Below are positions 36,294 through 45,882 of a stretch of 64,000 nt of DNA, in pieces. The stretch's first letter is position 1, and every line of letters begins with the position of its first letter. A model generated the notes under the pieces. The model worked only from the letters and a program-made list of their open reading frames with translations. It was not told where the DNA came from and did no database searches. Source of the stretch: Arenibacter sp. F20364 (lineage in GTDB: Bacteria > Bacteroidota > Bacteroidia > Flavobacteriales > Flavobacteriaceae); contig NZ_JALKBD010000005.1 of assembly GCF_023015905.1 (NCBI RefSeq), positions 1-64,000 of the forward strand, read 5' to 3'. The position numbers were made by a program, and so were the translations under genes.

Positions 36294-36327
36294 GTAAATT
36301 TTGGATTTATCTAAATCCAAAATTTAC
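36294..36327. terminator. bidirectional hairpin between convergent genes
   Basis: Perfect 15-base arms (36294-36308 and 36313-36327) with loop ATCT. The right arm contains the last six codons of the leftward gene. There is no separate T-run, but the stem itself is AT-rich at the base. Confidence 0.65.
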
Positions 36328-37320
36328 TCCTACAGTTAGGTTATTAAATTCTGCCAGCGAATAATCGGCATGTAACCTAAAGAAGCCAAGTTTTAATTTG
36401 ACACCCAAAGTTCCCGAGACCCCGCTGGCCTTTCTGGTCAAAGAAAAAGGATCCACGTAGGTTTCTTGAAATGGCCCAGACTGTACATTGTAGGTTCCCA
36501 AAACATCTGTTGTAGATTTTCCGGAGACATATCCTATACCTCCATAAAAGTTAATGACCGGAAGTTTAGTAGATGCCAAGGCTTGAACGGTTAATACATT
36601 TATATCCACATCTATCTTCTGACCACTGCCATCTACAATATTACTGTCCGTAAAATCATAAGTTGCATTCAAATGCGTATAACCTACCACAGCCGAAAGC
36701 GCAACGGGCAATACTTTGTCCGCAGGCAGCAATTTAGAAAAGTCATATTGAAGGCCTGCGCCATATAGGCCCAAAGCAACATCTTCCGTATCAATTTTAG
36801 GTAAAAACCTCGCCTTGACTTCCAAGCCTTTGACCAAGCCTACACTTACCTGTAAAAACGCGGAAGGAATAAAGTTGATATTTTCCGAAGCAAGTCCAGT
36901 AGGCAATTCAAATTCTTCCCGTGTTGTTACACCAGGGGCCAACTCTCCTTCAACAAACACATCTATCCCTTCCAAATCCCCTAAAGCCGTTGAAACCGGC
37001 TTGGAAGAACTCCCATCTACGAACTGCAGATTTTCATAATCAGCTGTATTTAGAACGAAAGTCTTTTTGTCTTCCTTATTTTTAAAAGAAGTCATATTAC
37101 CTATTATGGAAATCTCAAAACCACCCAAAGGTTTCGAATCTGCGCTATTGTACCATCCATTGGACAAACCATAAATTGCACCCTCGGATACTGGCCCTAA
37201 ATAACTATCGACAAATCTTTCGGCATCATCCTCACCGGCAGCAAATAACTCGTTGACATTGGATTGTGAAAATCCAGCTGCGCTTAAAAACAAAATTCCT
37301 GTTAAAAATATATATTTCAT
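36307..37320 (-). CDS. DUF6588 family outer-membrane barrel protein
   Basis: This 337-residue protein has a signal peptide cleaved after about AAGFSQ. The start NVNELFAAGEDDAERFVDSY and the segment SEGAIYGLSNGWYN are typical of the DUF6588 family in Flavobacteriia. The rest is amphipathic beta strand (LQVSVGLVKGLEVKARFLPK) with an aromatic C-terminus ending GVNFGFR, as in barrel proteins. Its function is unknown. It lies between gyrB and a convergent lipoprotein gene. The gyrB terminator at 37347 separates the two leftward genes, so it has its own transcript. Confidence 0.85.
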   Translation of the reverse strand: MKYIFLTGILFLSAAGFSQSNVNELFAAGEDDAERFVDSYLGPVSEGAIYGLSNGWYNSADSKPLGGFEISIIGNMTSFKNKEDKKTFVLNTADYENLQFVDGSSSKPVSTALGDLEGIDVFVEGELAPGVTTREEFELPTGLASENINFIPSAFLQVSVGLVKGLEVKARFLPKIDTEDVALGLYGAGLQYDFSKLLPADKVLPVALSAVVGYTHLNATYDFTDSNIVDGSGQKIDVDINVLTVQALASTKLPVINFYGGIGYVSGKSTTDVLGTYNVQSGPFQETYVDPFSLTRKASGVSGTLGVKLKLGFFRLHADYSLAEFNNLTVGVNFGFR

Positions 37321-37346
37321 AACTAATAGATTTTTGTTAAAACTAA

Positions 37347-37374
37347 AAAACTCGCACCACTGGTGCGAGTTTTT
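37347..37374 (-). terminator. rho-independent terminator after gyrB
   Basis: Arms AAAACTCGCACCA and TGGTGCGAGTTTT form a near-perfect palindrome with T tracts in both directions. It begins about 20 bases after the gyrB stop. Confidence 0.92.
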
Positions 37375-37393
37375 GTTGTGTATACACTATTTC

Positions 37394-39370
<1,977 letters not shown>

Positions 39371-39393
39371 TCATTATAATTTTAGCAATCCTA

Positions 39394-39401
39394 CAAATAT
39401 A
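39394..39401 (-). promoter_or_regulatory. -7 element for gyrB
   Basis: TATATTTG on the minus strand matches TAnnTTTG exactly, 38 bases before the start codon. No TTG lies at the usual distance upstream. Confidence 0.55.
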
Positions 39402-39974
39402 CGCAATACCCTATGAAATATAGGGTTGATGACGAATATAAGTTGCTAAGTTATCAACAAAAATTGTGGAAAAATACCAATCGATATATAAGGTGACTAA
39501 GTGGGTTCTATCGACCCATTTCGGCCCGTTCCAAATAACAATCAAACAAGAGAACGCACCATAAGGATGGCCTTACAAAATCAACCTAAAACACCGAAAG
39601 TAAACTACCTCGGGGAAAGCCCGTCTGCCGACAAAATCAAGCCTACAAGGCATGGAAAGAACCCTTATTTTAGATTTTCAAGCCCGCCTGAATGGAACGG
39701 GTAGGCCCGCCTGAATGGAACGGGCAGGCCCGCCTGAATGGAACGGGCAGGCCCGCCTGAATGGAACGGGCAGGCAAGCGTCGGAGCACTTTAATCTCGA
39801 TTATCGAATAAAGTGTACAAATTCAAAGATTAGATGCATTACTTAACATCACAGTTCATCTCCGGTTTACTTAACTTCATGTCAAAACTTTATTCATCTT
39901 TTACATTTAGCCAGAAGTTGGATCAAGTTTTAATTACTCCCTAACCCGTTGGCAGGTATTTGAATCCCTCCCAA
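39402..39974. other. noncoding stretch between gyrB and asnB terminator
   Basis: This 570-base stretch has no convincing gene. A rightward open frame over about 39501-39704 has no start context or family similarity and runs into the tandem repeat, so it is not called. The middle (about 39500-39680) is less AT-rich than ordinary intergenic DNA and could be a decayed mobile or repeat element. The one clear structure is the 23-bp tandem array listed separately. Confidence 0.5.
39683..39774. repeat. four tandem copies of a 23-bp unit
   Basis: Units start at 39683, 39706, 39729 and 39752. Copies 2-4 are identical and copy 1 differs by one base (T for C near the end). Each unit carries CCCG and CGGG 15-16 bases apart, so each can form a small stem. 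Their high GC content stands out against the surrounding AT-rich DNA. Confidence 0.95.
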
Positions 39975-40002
39975 TAAAAAAGGCACCCCCTAAAGGATGC
40001 CT
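39975..40002 (-). terminator. rho-independent terminator after asnB
   Basis: On the minus strand AGGCATCC and GGGTGCCT pair (one T-G pair) around a TTTAG loop, followed by six T. It lies about 60 bases after the asnB stop. Confidence 0.85.
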
Positions 40003-40062
40003 CTTATACACTAATAAACTAAAACTTAATCAATCGATTTCTTTTTTCGATAACCAATAGGA

Positions 40063-41733
40063 TTACTTTACATAAGCATCGGAATGCACTTTTGAAACTG
40101 CCCTACCGGACGGATCGTTCATGTTTTTAAAGGCCTCATCCCATTCCAGTGCAATTTTTGTACTACAGGCCACTGAAGGTTCCTGTGGCACGCACAATGC
40201 CGCTGCATCCGAAGGAAAATGCTCCTCAAAAATTGAGCGATAATAAAATTCTTCTTTAGAAGTAGGCGTCTGCAAAGGAAATCTGTATTTGGCGTTTGCC
40301 AATTGATCATCCGTAACTTCATTCTTAACTACCTCCTTCAAGGTATCTATCCAGCTATAACCAACTCCATCCGAAAATTGTTCTTTTTGCCTCCAAGCAA
40401 CACTTTCGGGCAACATATCCTCAAACGCCTTACGCACTACCCATTTCTCCATACGCTCTCCGTTGATCATCTTATCCTGCGGGTTTATCCTCATAGCCAC
40501 GTCCATAAATTCCTTATCCAAAAAGGGAACCCTTCCTTCTATACCCCAAGCTGCCAAAGATTTGTTGGCTCTTAGACAATCGTACATATGAAGCTTATCC
40601 AATTTTCGGACCGTTTCCTCATGGAATTCCTTAGCATTTGGCGCCTTATGGAAATATAAATAACCCCCAAATAATTCGTCCGCTCCTTCACCTGACAAAA
40701 CCATTTTAATACCCATAGATTTTATCACTCTGGCCATAAGATACATTGGAGTGGACGCCCTAATAGTTGTTATATCATAGGTCTCCAGGTTATAAACCAC
40801 ATCCTTAATGGCATCCAAACCTTCTTGAATGGTAAATTTAATTTCATGGTGCACGGTACCAATATGATCGGCCACCTTTTGTGCTGCAGCCAAATCCGGC
40901 GAACCTTCCAATCCCACCGAAAATGAATGCAATTGCGGCCACCAAGCATCGGTAGTATCATCGGACTCAATTCTCTTCTGCGCATATTTTTTTGCAATGG
41001 CAGAAGTAACCGAAGAATCCAACCCTCCAGAAAGCAGAACACCATAGGGCACATCGGACATTAATTGTCTATGAACAGCCGCCTCCAAAGCCTCCTTAAT
41101 AGCCTGTATACTAGTCTCATTGTCCTTTACGGCATCATAGTCCATCCAATCACGTGTATACCATCTTTTGAATTCACCATTCTTACTATGCAAATAATGC
41201 CCTGGAGGAAACAACTGGATCTTGGTACAAGTACCCTCCAATGCCTTTAACTCCGAAGCAACATAAAAAGTACCATTAACATCCCAACCAATATATAGCG
41301 GAATGATCCCCATATGATCCCTAGCTATAAAATATTCATCCTTTTCCGAATCATAGATGGCAAAGCCAAAGATACCGTTCATTTCATCCAAGAAATCAAC
41401 GCCCTTCTTCTGATAGAGGGCCAAAATCACCTCACAGTCAGATTCCGTCTGAAAATTATAGGTTCCGGCAAATTGTTTACGCAACTCCCTATGGTTATAT
41501 ATCTCGCCATTAGCGGCCAAAACCAATTTTTTATCCGGACTATACAAAGGTTGTTTTCCGGAAGCCGGGTCAACGATAGACAAACGCTCGTGCGCCAAAA
41601 TAGCCTTATCGTCAGCATATATCCCACTCCAGTCTGGTCCCCTATGTCTAATTTTCTTGGACATTTCCAGTAATTGAGGCCTTAAAACCTCCGTACTCTC
41701 TTTTACATCAAAGGCACATACAATTCCACACAT
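40063..41733 (-). CDS. asnB: asparagine synthase B (glutamine-hydrolysing)
   Basis: The enzyme makes asparagine from aspartate, glutamine and ATP. The 556-residue protein begins MCGIVCAFD, so Cys2 becomes the N-terminal nucleophile of the glutaminase domain, and contains the RHRGPDWSG segment. The C-terminal synthetase domain has the ATP pyrophosphatase loop VLLSGGLDSSVTSAI and LSGEGADELFGGYLYFHKAP. Length and sequence match the E. coli AsnB type. It stands alone with its own terminator. About 240 AT-rich bases separate it from the divergent DUF2911 gene. Confidence 0.97.
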   Translation of the reverse strand: MCGIVCAFDVKESTEVLRPQLLEMSKKIRHRGPDWSGIYADDKAILAHERLSIVDPASGKQPLYSPDKKLVLAANGEIYNHRELRKQFAGTYNFQTESDCEVILALYQKKGVDFLDEMNGIFGFAIYDSEKDEYFIARDHMGIIPLYIGWDVNGTFYVASELKALEGTCTKIQLFPPGHYLHSKNGEFKRWYTRDWMDYDAVKDNETSIQAIKEALEAAVHRQLMSDVPYGVLLSGGLDSSVTSAIAKKYAQKRIESDDTTDAWWPQLHSFSVGLEGSPDLAAAQKVADHIGTVHHEIKFTIQEGLDAIKDVVYNLETYDITTIRASTPMYLMARVIKSMGIKMVLSGEGADELFGGYLYFHKAPNAKEFHEETVRKLDKLHMYDCLRANKSLAAWGIEGRVPFLDKEFMDVAMRINPQDKMINGERMEKWVVRKAFEDMLPESVAWRQKEQFSDGVGYSWIDTLKEVVKNEVTDDQLANAKYRFPLQTPTSKEEFYYRSIFEEHFPSDAAALCVPQEPSVACSTKIALEWDEAFKNMNDPSGRAVSKVHSDAYVK

Positions 41734-41944
41734 ACTATTATATTTATGTCAATTTTTAAGCAAATATCGACTTAATATATACATTATAAAATATAAAATT
41801 CATAATTGATTTTAATTTATAACCTTAAATTAAATAATACTAACATATTGTCATAATATAAATGTATTCGCTTACATCAACCCACTATTTTGTAAGTTGT
41901 ACAAAATTTAGCGACTTTTAATTCAGATTAACAGGAATACTATT

Positions 41945-41952
41945 TAAATTTG
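41945..41952 (+). promoter_or_regulatory. -7 element for the DUF2911 gene
   Basis: TAAATTTG is an exact TAnnTTTG match, 23 bases before the start codon, so the leader would be very short. No TTG sits at the usual distance. The A-rich sequence just before the ATG is typical of Bacteroidetes translation starts. Confidence 0.55.
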
Positions 41953-41975
41953 ACAATCACTAAAACTAAAAAAAA

Positions 41976-42515
41976 ATGAAAAATTTATTTACGATTGCAC
42001 TTATGGTTATTGCCCTGTCCTTTAGCTCTGAGGCTATGGCACAGAAATTCAGCGGATTGGACAAGAGTCCGGCGGACATTGCCTCTTATCCTACTGATTA
42101 TAAAGTTTCGGAAAAATTGGTTCGAGTAACTTATAGTCGCCCACAATTAAAAGGACGTTCAATTTCCGAACTTGCCCCTGCTGGAAAGGTATGGAGAACT
42201 GGAGCCAATGAGGCCGCTGAAATCATTTTTTATAAGGATGCCACTGTAGGTGGGAAATCTGTTGCTGCTGGCACTTATTCCTTGTTTACCATCCCTGGAG
42301 ATAAGGAATGGACTGTAATACTGAACAAAAATTTAAATCAATGGGGAGCATATTCCTATCAGGAAGATGCTGACGTTGTACGCATACCCGCTAGTGTTAG
42401 CAATGCCTCTGAATCATTGGATGCTTTCTCCATTGCCTATAAGGATGCCGACAAAGGTGCCCATATGGTATTGGGTTGGGGCAACACTAGAGTTTCCTTA
42501 CCAATTACCTTTTAA
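41976..42515 (+). CDS. DUF2911 family secreted protein
   Basis: This 179-residue protein has a signal peptide (cleavage after SEAMAQ). Its DUF2911 core segments are VTYSRPQLKGRSI, KVWRTGANEAAEI, AAGTYSLFTIPGDKEWTVIL and WGAYSYQEDADVVRI. These proteins are beta-sandwich periplasmic or secreted proteins of unknown activity, common in Bacteroidetes. The gene is closed by a strong terminator. Nothing suggests co-transcription with neighbours. Confidence 0.93.
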   Translation: MKNLFTIALMVIALSFSSEAMAQKFSGLDKSPADIASYPTDYKVSEKLVRVTYSRPQLKGRSISELAPAGKVWRTGANEAAEIIFYKDATVGGKSVAAGTYSLFTIPGDKEWTVILNKNLNQWGAYSYQEDADVVRIPASVSNASESLDAFSIAYKDADKGAHMVLGWGNTRVSLPITF

Positions 42516-42538
42516 GGGGAAACAATTTTTAAAAAGAA

Positions 42539-42569
42539 AAAAACCGAAGTTCTTAACTTCGGTTTTTTT
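42539..42569 (+). terminator. rho-independent terminator after the DUF2911 gene
   Basis: Arms AAAAACCGAAGTT and AACTTCGGTTTTTTT with loop CTT, starting 23 bases after the stop codon. Confidence 0.93.
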
Positions 42570-42616
42570 ATGACTTTAGGGACTCTAAGCAGTCCTAAAA
42601 GATTAAAAATCAAATC

Positions 42617-43051
42617 CTATTCAGGGTCTAAACGCCTTTCCCCTGTTAATTGGAAAATACCGTCCCGAGAACTTGCCTTTCCACTTATCTTATCACCTTC
42701 CGCCTTTAAACTCACGGATACTATTTGGCCTTCCAAATTAAGGTCAAATGTCAAAGTATTATCTTCCACCCTAACGTCCTGTGCCTTACTTTCCCTACCT
42801 CGTAAAGCAACTACAACTGTAAGTACACCTTCTTTTTTAGAAATAAACAATATCCCCTTGGCATACTCATAAGGCACATTTTCTGCAGAATATTTCCAAT
42901 TACCCAGAAAATTTTCCTCACCTAAAAGGGAGCTAGCCTTATGGACCTCAATATTGAATTGATTTAAATTTTCCGAAGCCACGGAAGAAACCCCCATCAG
43001 CATGGCAAATACTATAAATCCTAACTTGACAATACCTTTAAAACTTCCCAT
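42617..43051 (-). CDS. small secreted hypothetical protein (family A, copy 1)
   Basis: This 144-residue protein has a signal peptide (MLMGVSSVASEN) and a beta-rich body. It shares an order of motifs with the protein at 56655-57080: G-W-Y followed by VPYEYAKGILFISKKEG, a VVV strand, a central asparagine-phenylalanine strand, a VSL strand, and SGKASSRDGIFQLTGER near the end. The two are clear paralogues 14 kb apart. The fold resembles small lipocalin-like domains, but no ligand or catalytic residue is evident. It faces the DUF2911 gene and is not obviously part of an operon. Confidence 0.8.
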   Translation of the reverse strand: MGSFKGIVKLGFIVFAMLMGVSSVASENLNQFNIEVHKASSLLGEENFLGNWKYSAENVPYEYAKGILFISKKEGVLTVVVALRGRESKAQDVRVEDNTLTFDLNLEGQIVSVSLKAEGDKISGKASSRDGIFQLTGERRLDPE

Positions 43052-43242
43052 CTATCTATTTTTTTTGAATTATAATCACTTTGGATAAAATTAAATTTAC
43101 CTAAAAATCACGCTCGATGGAATCCGAATAATTATTCTATTATTTTATTCCATTTACGAGCTCATCACCATAAGAACTCCGTTTGGGCAATTTTTATTGT
43201 TTAAATTGCCATCAAAATTAGATTTCAATTGCCCCGTGAACT

Positions 43243-43953
43243 ATGAGTGAAAATCACCTTCCCAGTGAAATGCCATCCCAAGCTCAACTCCTACAGGCAA
43301 AGATCAATTACTTGCAGATTGAAATCAATAAAGTAATTCAAGAAACTTCAGTTTTTGAAAACTTTCTTCGTTCCAAAATCGAAGATGAATTAATTGAAGA
43401 ACAAGAACTTACACTACTCTACAAACAACAGAAAAAAGCAAAAAAGGCCAAACGCTTGGCACAAAAAAAGAACGGAAAAAACTACGAGCAGAAATTATGT
43501 TTAACACCTAACCAACCTAAGCCAATGCCAGAAAAGAATTCAAGGGAACGGCAGCAAAGGAAGCAACTGTACCGAGAGGCCATGTTATATGTACATCCCG
43601 ATAAGTTTTCAATGCAAACGGATAAATTGGATATGGCCACGAAGATAACCGCCAAACTAATAGATATATACCGATCCGGAGATTTGGCCGCCCTAAAGGC
43701 TTATCACGCTCATATTTTTAGCGTGAACACCTTGATAAAGCCTCACGAAAAACAAGAGCCCTTAAAAGATCCCGACCTTACGTATTTAAAAATGGAGCTA
43801 AAAAAACTGCAGGAGGAACTGGCGGTGGCCAAAAATAGCCATACTTACAAAGTATTGACGGAGTACGAAAACCCAATGAGCTTTTTGGACGAATTGAAGG
43901 CCTACTATAAAGACCGACTCATGAAACTCCGTAAGAGGACTAGAACAATATAA
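43243..43953 (+). CDS. J-domain-like coiled-coil protein
   Basis: The 236-residue soluble protein has no signal peptide. Residues 12-75 are strongly helical and charged, probably a coiled coil. Residues about 100-165 read like the core of a DnaJ J-domain: RKQLYREAMLYVHPDKFS carries the HPD motif at 118-120 on a helix matching J-domain helix II, and MATKITAKLIDIYRSGD matches helix III. A second coiled coil (LKMELKKLQEELAVAKNS) follows. The canonical helix I before the HPD is poor. HPD-bearing proteins stimulate Hsp70 ATPase, so a dedicated DnaK co-chaperone is possible. Its neighbours are unrelated and its client is unknown. Confidence 0.75.
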   Translation: MSENHLPSEMPSQAQLLQAKINYLQIEINKVIQETSVFENFLRSKIEDELIEEQELTLLYKQQKKAKKAKRLAQKKNGKNYEQKLCLTPNQPKPMPEKNSRERQQRKQLYREAMLYVHPDKFSMQTDKLDMATKITAKLIDIYRSGDLAALKAYHAHIFSVNTLIKPHEKQEPLKDPDLTYLKMELKKLQEELAVAKNSHTYKVLTEYENPMSFLDELKAYYKDRLMKLRKRTRTI

Positions 43954-43974
43954 GCATGTTCTTTACATAAGAAT

Positions 43975-44014
43975 ACATCCACTAAACAGTGGATGTACCG
44001 TGCATTGTTTTTTA
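43975..44014 (+). terminator. possible terminator after the J-domain-like gene
   Basis: Perfect arms ACATCCACT and AGTGGATGT around AAAC (43975-43996). The T-rich run begins only about ten bases later (GTTTTTTATTT), so termination is plausible but not textbook. Confidence 0.5.
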
Positions 44015-44080
44015 TTTATGTCACCAAATTAAAAGCAAATGAGCAATTTGAACCACTACCTTGAATTTCACAAGCCCATT

Positions 44081-44761
44081 TTATTTATCTGTATAGGATC
44101 TTAGCAAGTAGTGCCTTTTCCATTTGCCGAACAAGTCAATATATATAAAAAGTTGCAAGTGCTTGGAATTGAGCTTATTTTTAAACTTTATGGAGGACTT
44201 ATTAAAATAGTCAGTAACACTATATTTGGTATCCCTCCCTTGGCCCTTCAAAAGTTCATAACATTTGTAACGTAAATAGGGAGCTAGGTTTCTTCCTCTA
44301 AAGGAATGAAAGGTCCACATGTTATAAAGATATGCCTCATTCGTATTAATATGGAATATTTTGCCTTTATAATTTAAGTCGTTAAGGCCGATAAACATAT
44401 AAGCCGCAATTTCACCCTTATGTTCCAACCCCATACATAACTGAGAATTCTTATGATTCTCCATTAAATCATCCAATTCAAGATTGTCTATTGATTTTGT
44501 CAGTAATTTCATTTCAGCAAGACTTAACTCCCTAAAAATGAATTCTGAAACATTACCTTTAATTTTTGGTTCCAAACTTTTTTCCACTTCTTCCTTTACC
44601 CAGTAATATGGCTTAATTTCAATTCCTACTCGTGCCAAGCGATTTTTCAAACCAAAAAGGAACATTCCATTTTTAATGATATTCCAAAATCTTTTGACTG
44701 TAGATATCTTTTCACTCTCCTTTAAAGATATCTCTATTGAATTAGGACGCTTTTCTTCCAT
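44081..44761 (-). CDS. GNAT-like acyltransferase
   Basis: The 226-residue protein has a C-terminal GNAT-like core. A strand pair GEIAAYMFIGL and a strand EAYLYNMWTFHSFRGRNLAP lead into the PYLRYKCYELLKGQG helix, resembling the acetyl-CoA-binding beta4-alpha3 region with its RGxxLA pattern. The N-terminal hundred residues are helical and poorly typed. The longest frame starts at 44770, but the ATG at 44761 has AGGGA at good spacing and is preferred. Either start lies inside the end of the upstream BKACE-family gene, so the two are translationally coupled. An acyl-CoA-dependent step linked to the BKACE reaction is a plausible guess only. Confidence 0.7.
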   Translation of the reverse strand: MEEKRPNSIEISLKESEKISTVKRFWNIIKNGMFLFGLKNRLARVGIEIKPYYWVKEEVEKSLEPKIKGNVSEFIFRELSLAEMKLLTKSIDNLELDDLMENHKNSQLCMGLEHKGEIAAYMFIGLNDLNYKGKIFHINTNEAYLYNMWTFHSFRGRNLAPYLRYKCYELLKGQGRDTKYSVTDYFNKSSIKFKNKLNSKHLQLFIYIDLFGKWKRHYLLRSYTDK

Positions 44762-45611
44762 ATTTTCCATTCCCTGGTTCCAGTTTCATTTTTACTCTAA
44801 ATTCTTGCGGCGACATAATCTTTCTATCATTGGCCTTGGCTATGGTATGAATTCTATCCAACAAATCCATATTACTTGCCAGGGTTGTCCTTGAAGTATC
44901 GAACCATATGTTATCTTCCAGCCCGACCCTTACCCCTGCGCCAATAGCAATTCCTAATGAATTCATTTGCAATTGATAATTTCCAATTCCCGCCAAACTA
45001 TATAGTGAATCCTGCGGAAGATCACGTACCATAATTCCTGTATGCAATAAATCCCCTTGGGCACAAGCTATATTGCCCAGGAGCAGATTGAAATAGTAAG
45101 GAGCTTCAATAAGTCCTTTCCTTTCCAAATATTTAGAATAATTAATCATTCCGATATCGAAAACTTCCAATTCCGGAACAATACCCTTTTCTTTCATTAT
45201 AGCAGCCAAACCCTGAACTGTTTCAGGAGAATTTATACTGGCAGTATTATTGAAATTCAACGAGCTAAGTGTCAAGCTTCCATAGTCTGGCTTTAAAAAC
45301 CCTTCCAAAGACAGTGGATCCGCCCTTAATTCCAATTTATTAATATTCCTTCCACTCAACGAAACACAAATAACCAGATATGGAGCAAATTTTCGAATAC
45401 CTTCGATTATTTCTCCATAAACCTCCTTTTCGTATGTAGGCTCCCCTGTTTTGGCATCTCTGGCGTGCAAATGCACCATGGTTATCCCCAGCTCTGTTGC
45501 CTTATGAACATCTTCAACTATTTCAGAAACACTCACCGGAACATGTGGAGTCATACCTTTGGTCGGTATCATTCCAGTGGGAGTAAAATTTATTACTAAT
45601 TTATCATCCAT
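44742..45611 (-). CDS. BKACE (DUF849) family beta-keto acid cleavage enzyme
   Basis: The family cleaves beta-keto acids with acetyl-CoA, giving acetoacetate and a new CoA ester; the founding activity is 3-keto-5-aminohexanoate cleavage in lysine fermentation. The 289-residue TIM-barrel protein shows the zinc motif MVHLHARDA (His47, His49), the start NFTPTGMIPTKGMTPHVPVS, and the late GAGVRVGLEDNIWFD segment with the conserved glutamate. The substrate in BKACE families varies widely and cannot be read from sequence. The 3' end overlaps the GNAT-like gene by 20 bases (29 with its longer start), which points to a shared pathway. It is full length. Confidence 0.88.
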   Translation of the reverse strand: MDDKLVINFTPTGMIPTKGMTPHVPVSVSEIVEDVHKATELGITMVHLHARDAKTGEPTYEKEVYGEIIEGIRKFAPYLVICVSLSGRNINKLELRADPLSLEGFLKPDYGSLTLSSLNFNNTASINSPETVQGLAAIMKEKGIVPELEVFDIGMINYSKYLERKGLIEAPYYFNLLLGNIACAQGDLLHTGIMVRDLPQDSLYSLAGIGNYQLQMNSLGIAIGAGVRVGLEDNIWFDTSRTTLASNMDLLDRIHTIAKANDRKIMSPQEFRVKMKLEPGNGKYGRKAS

Positions 45612-45856
45612 TACACTAGTATTAATTAAAAATAAAGGTAACTAATTGAACCTTAACACTCCAATAAGGAAGATATTATTCGACCTTTCAACTTTTAAAG
45701 CCGATAAACAGAAATCAAACGTAAGGAATAGCCACATTTTAGCTGTACTCCTTCTACTTTAAAGGAAGTATTTGCTTTTTAATTGAACAAGGATTTATCG
45801 TATTTCGTATTATTTTCAACCATTAAATTAAATAACCAAAGTATTCCCCTTTTTCA

Positions 45857-45864
45857 TAGTTTTG
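45857..45864 (+). promoter_or_regulatory. -7 element for the ABC-F gene
   Basis: TAGTTTTG matches TAnnTTTG exactly, 18 bases before the start codon; the leader would be very short. No TTG is at the usual distance. Confidence 0.5.
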
Positions 45865-45882
45865 CAGACTTAAAATTGGAAT

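Noticed and set aside
39501-39704. rightward open frame between gyrB and asnB
   Set aside because: It has no start context or family resemblance and ends inside a GC-rich tandem repeat; treated as noncoding.
39683-39774. 23-bp tandem units as a CRISPR array
   Set aside because: The units are contiguous with no unique spacers and no cas genes in the window.
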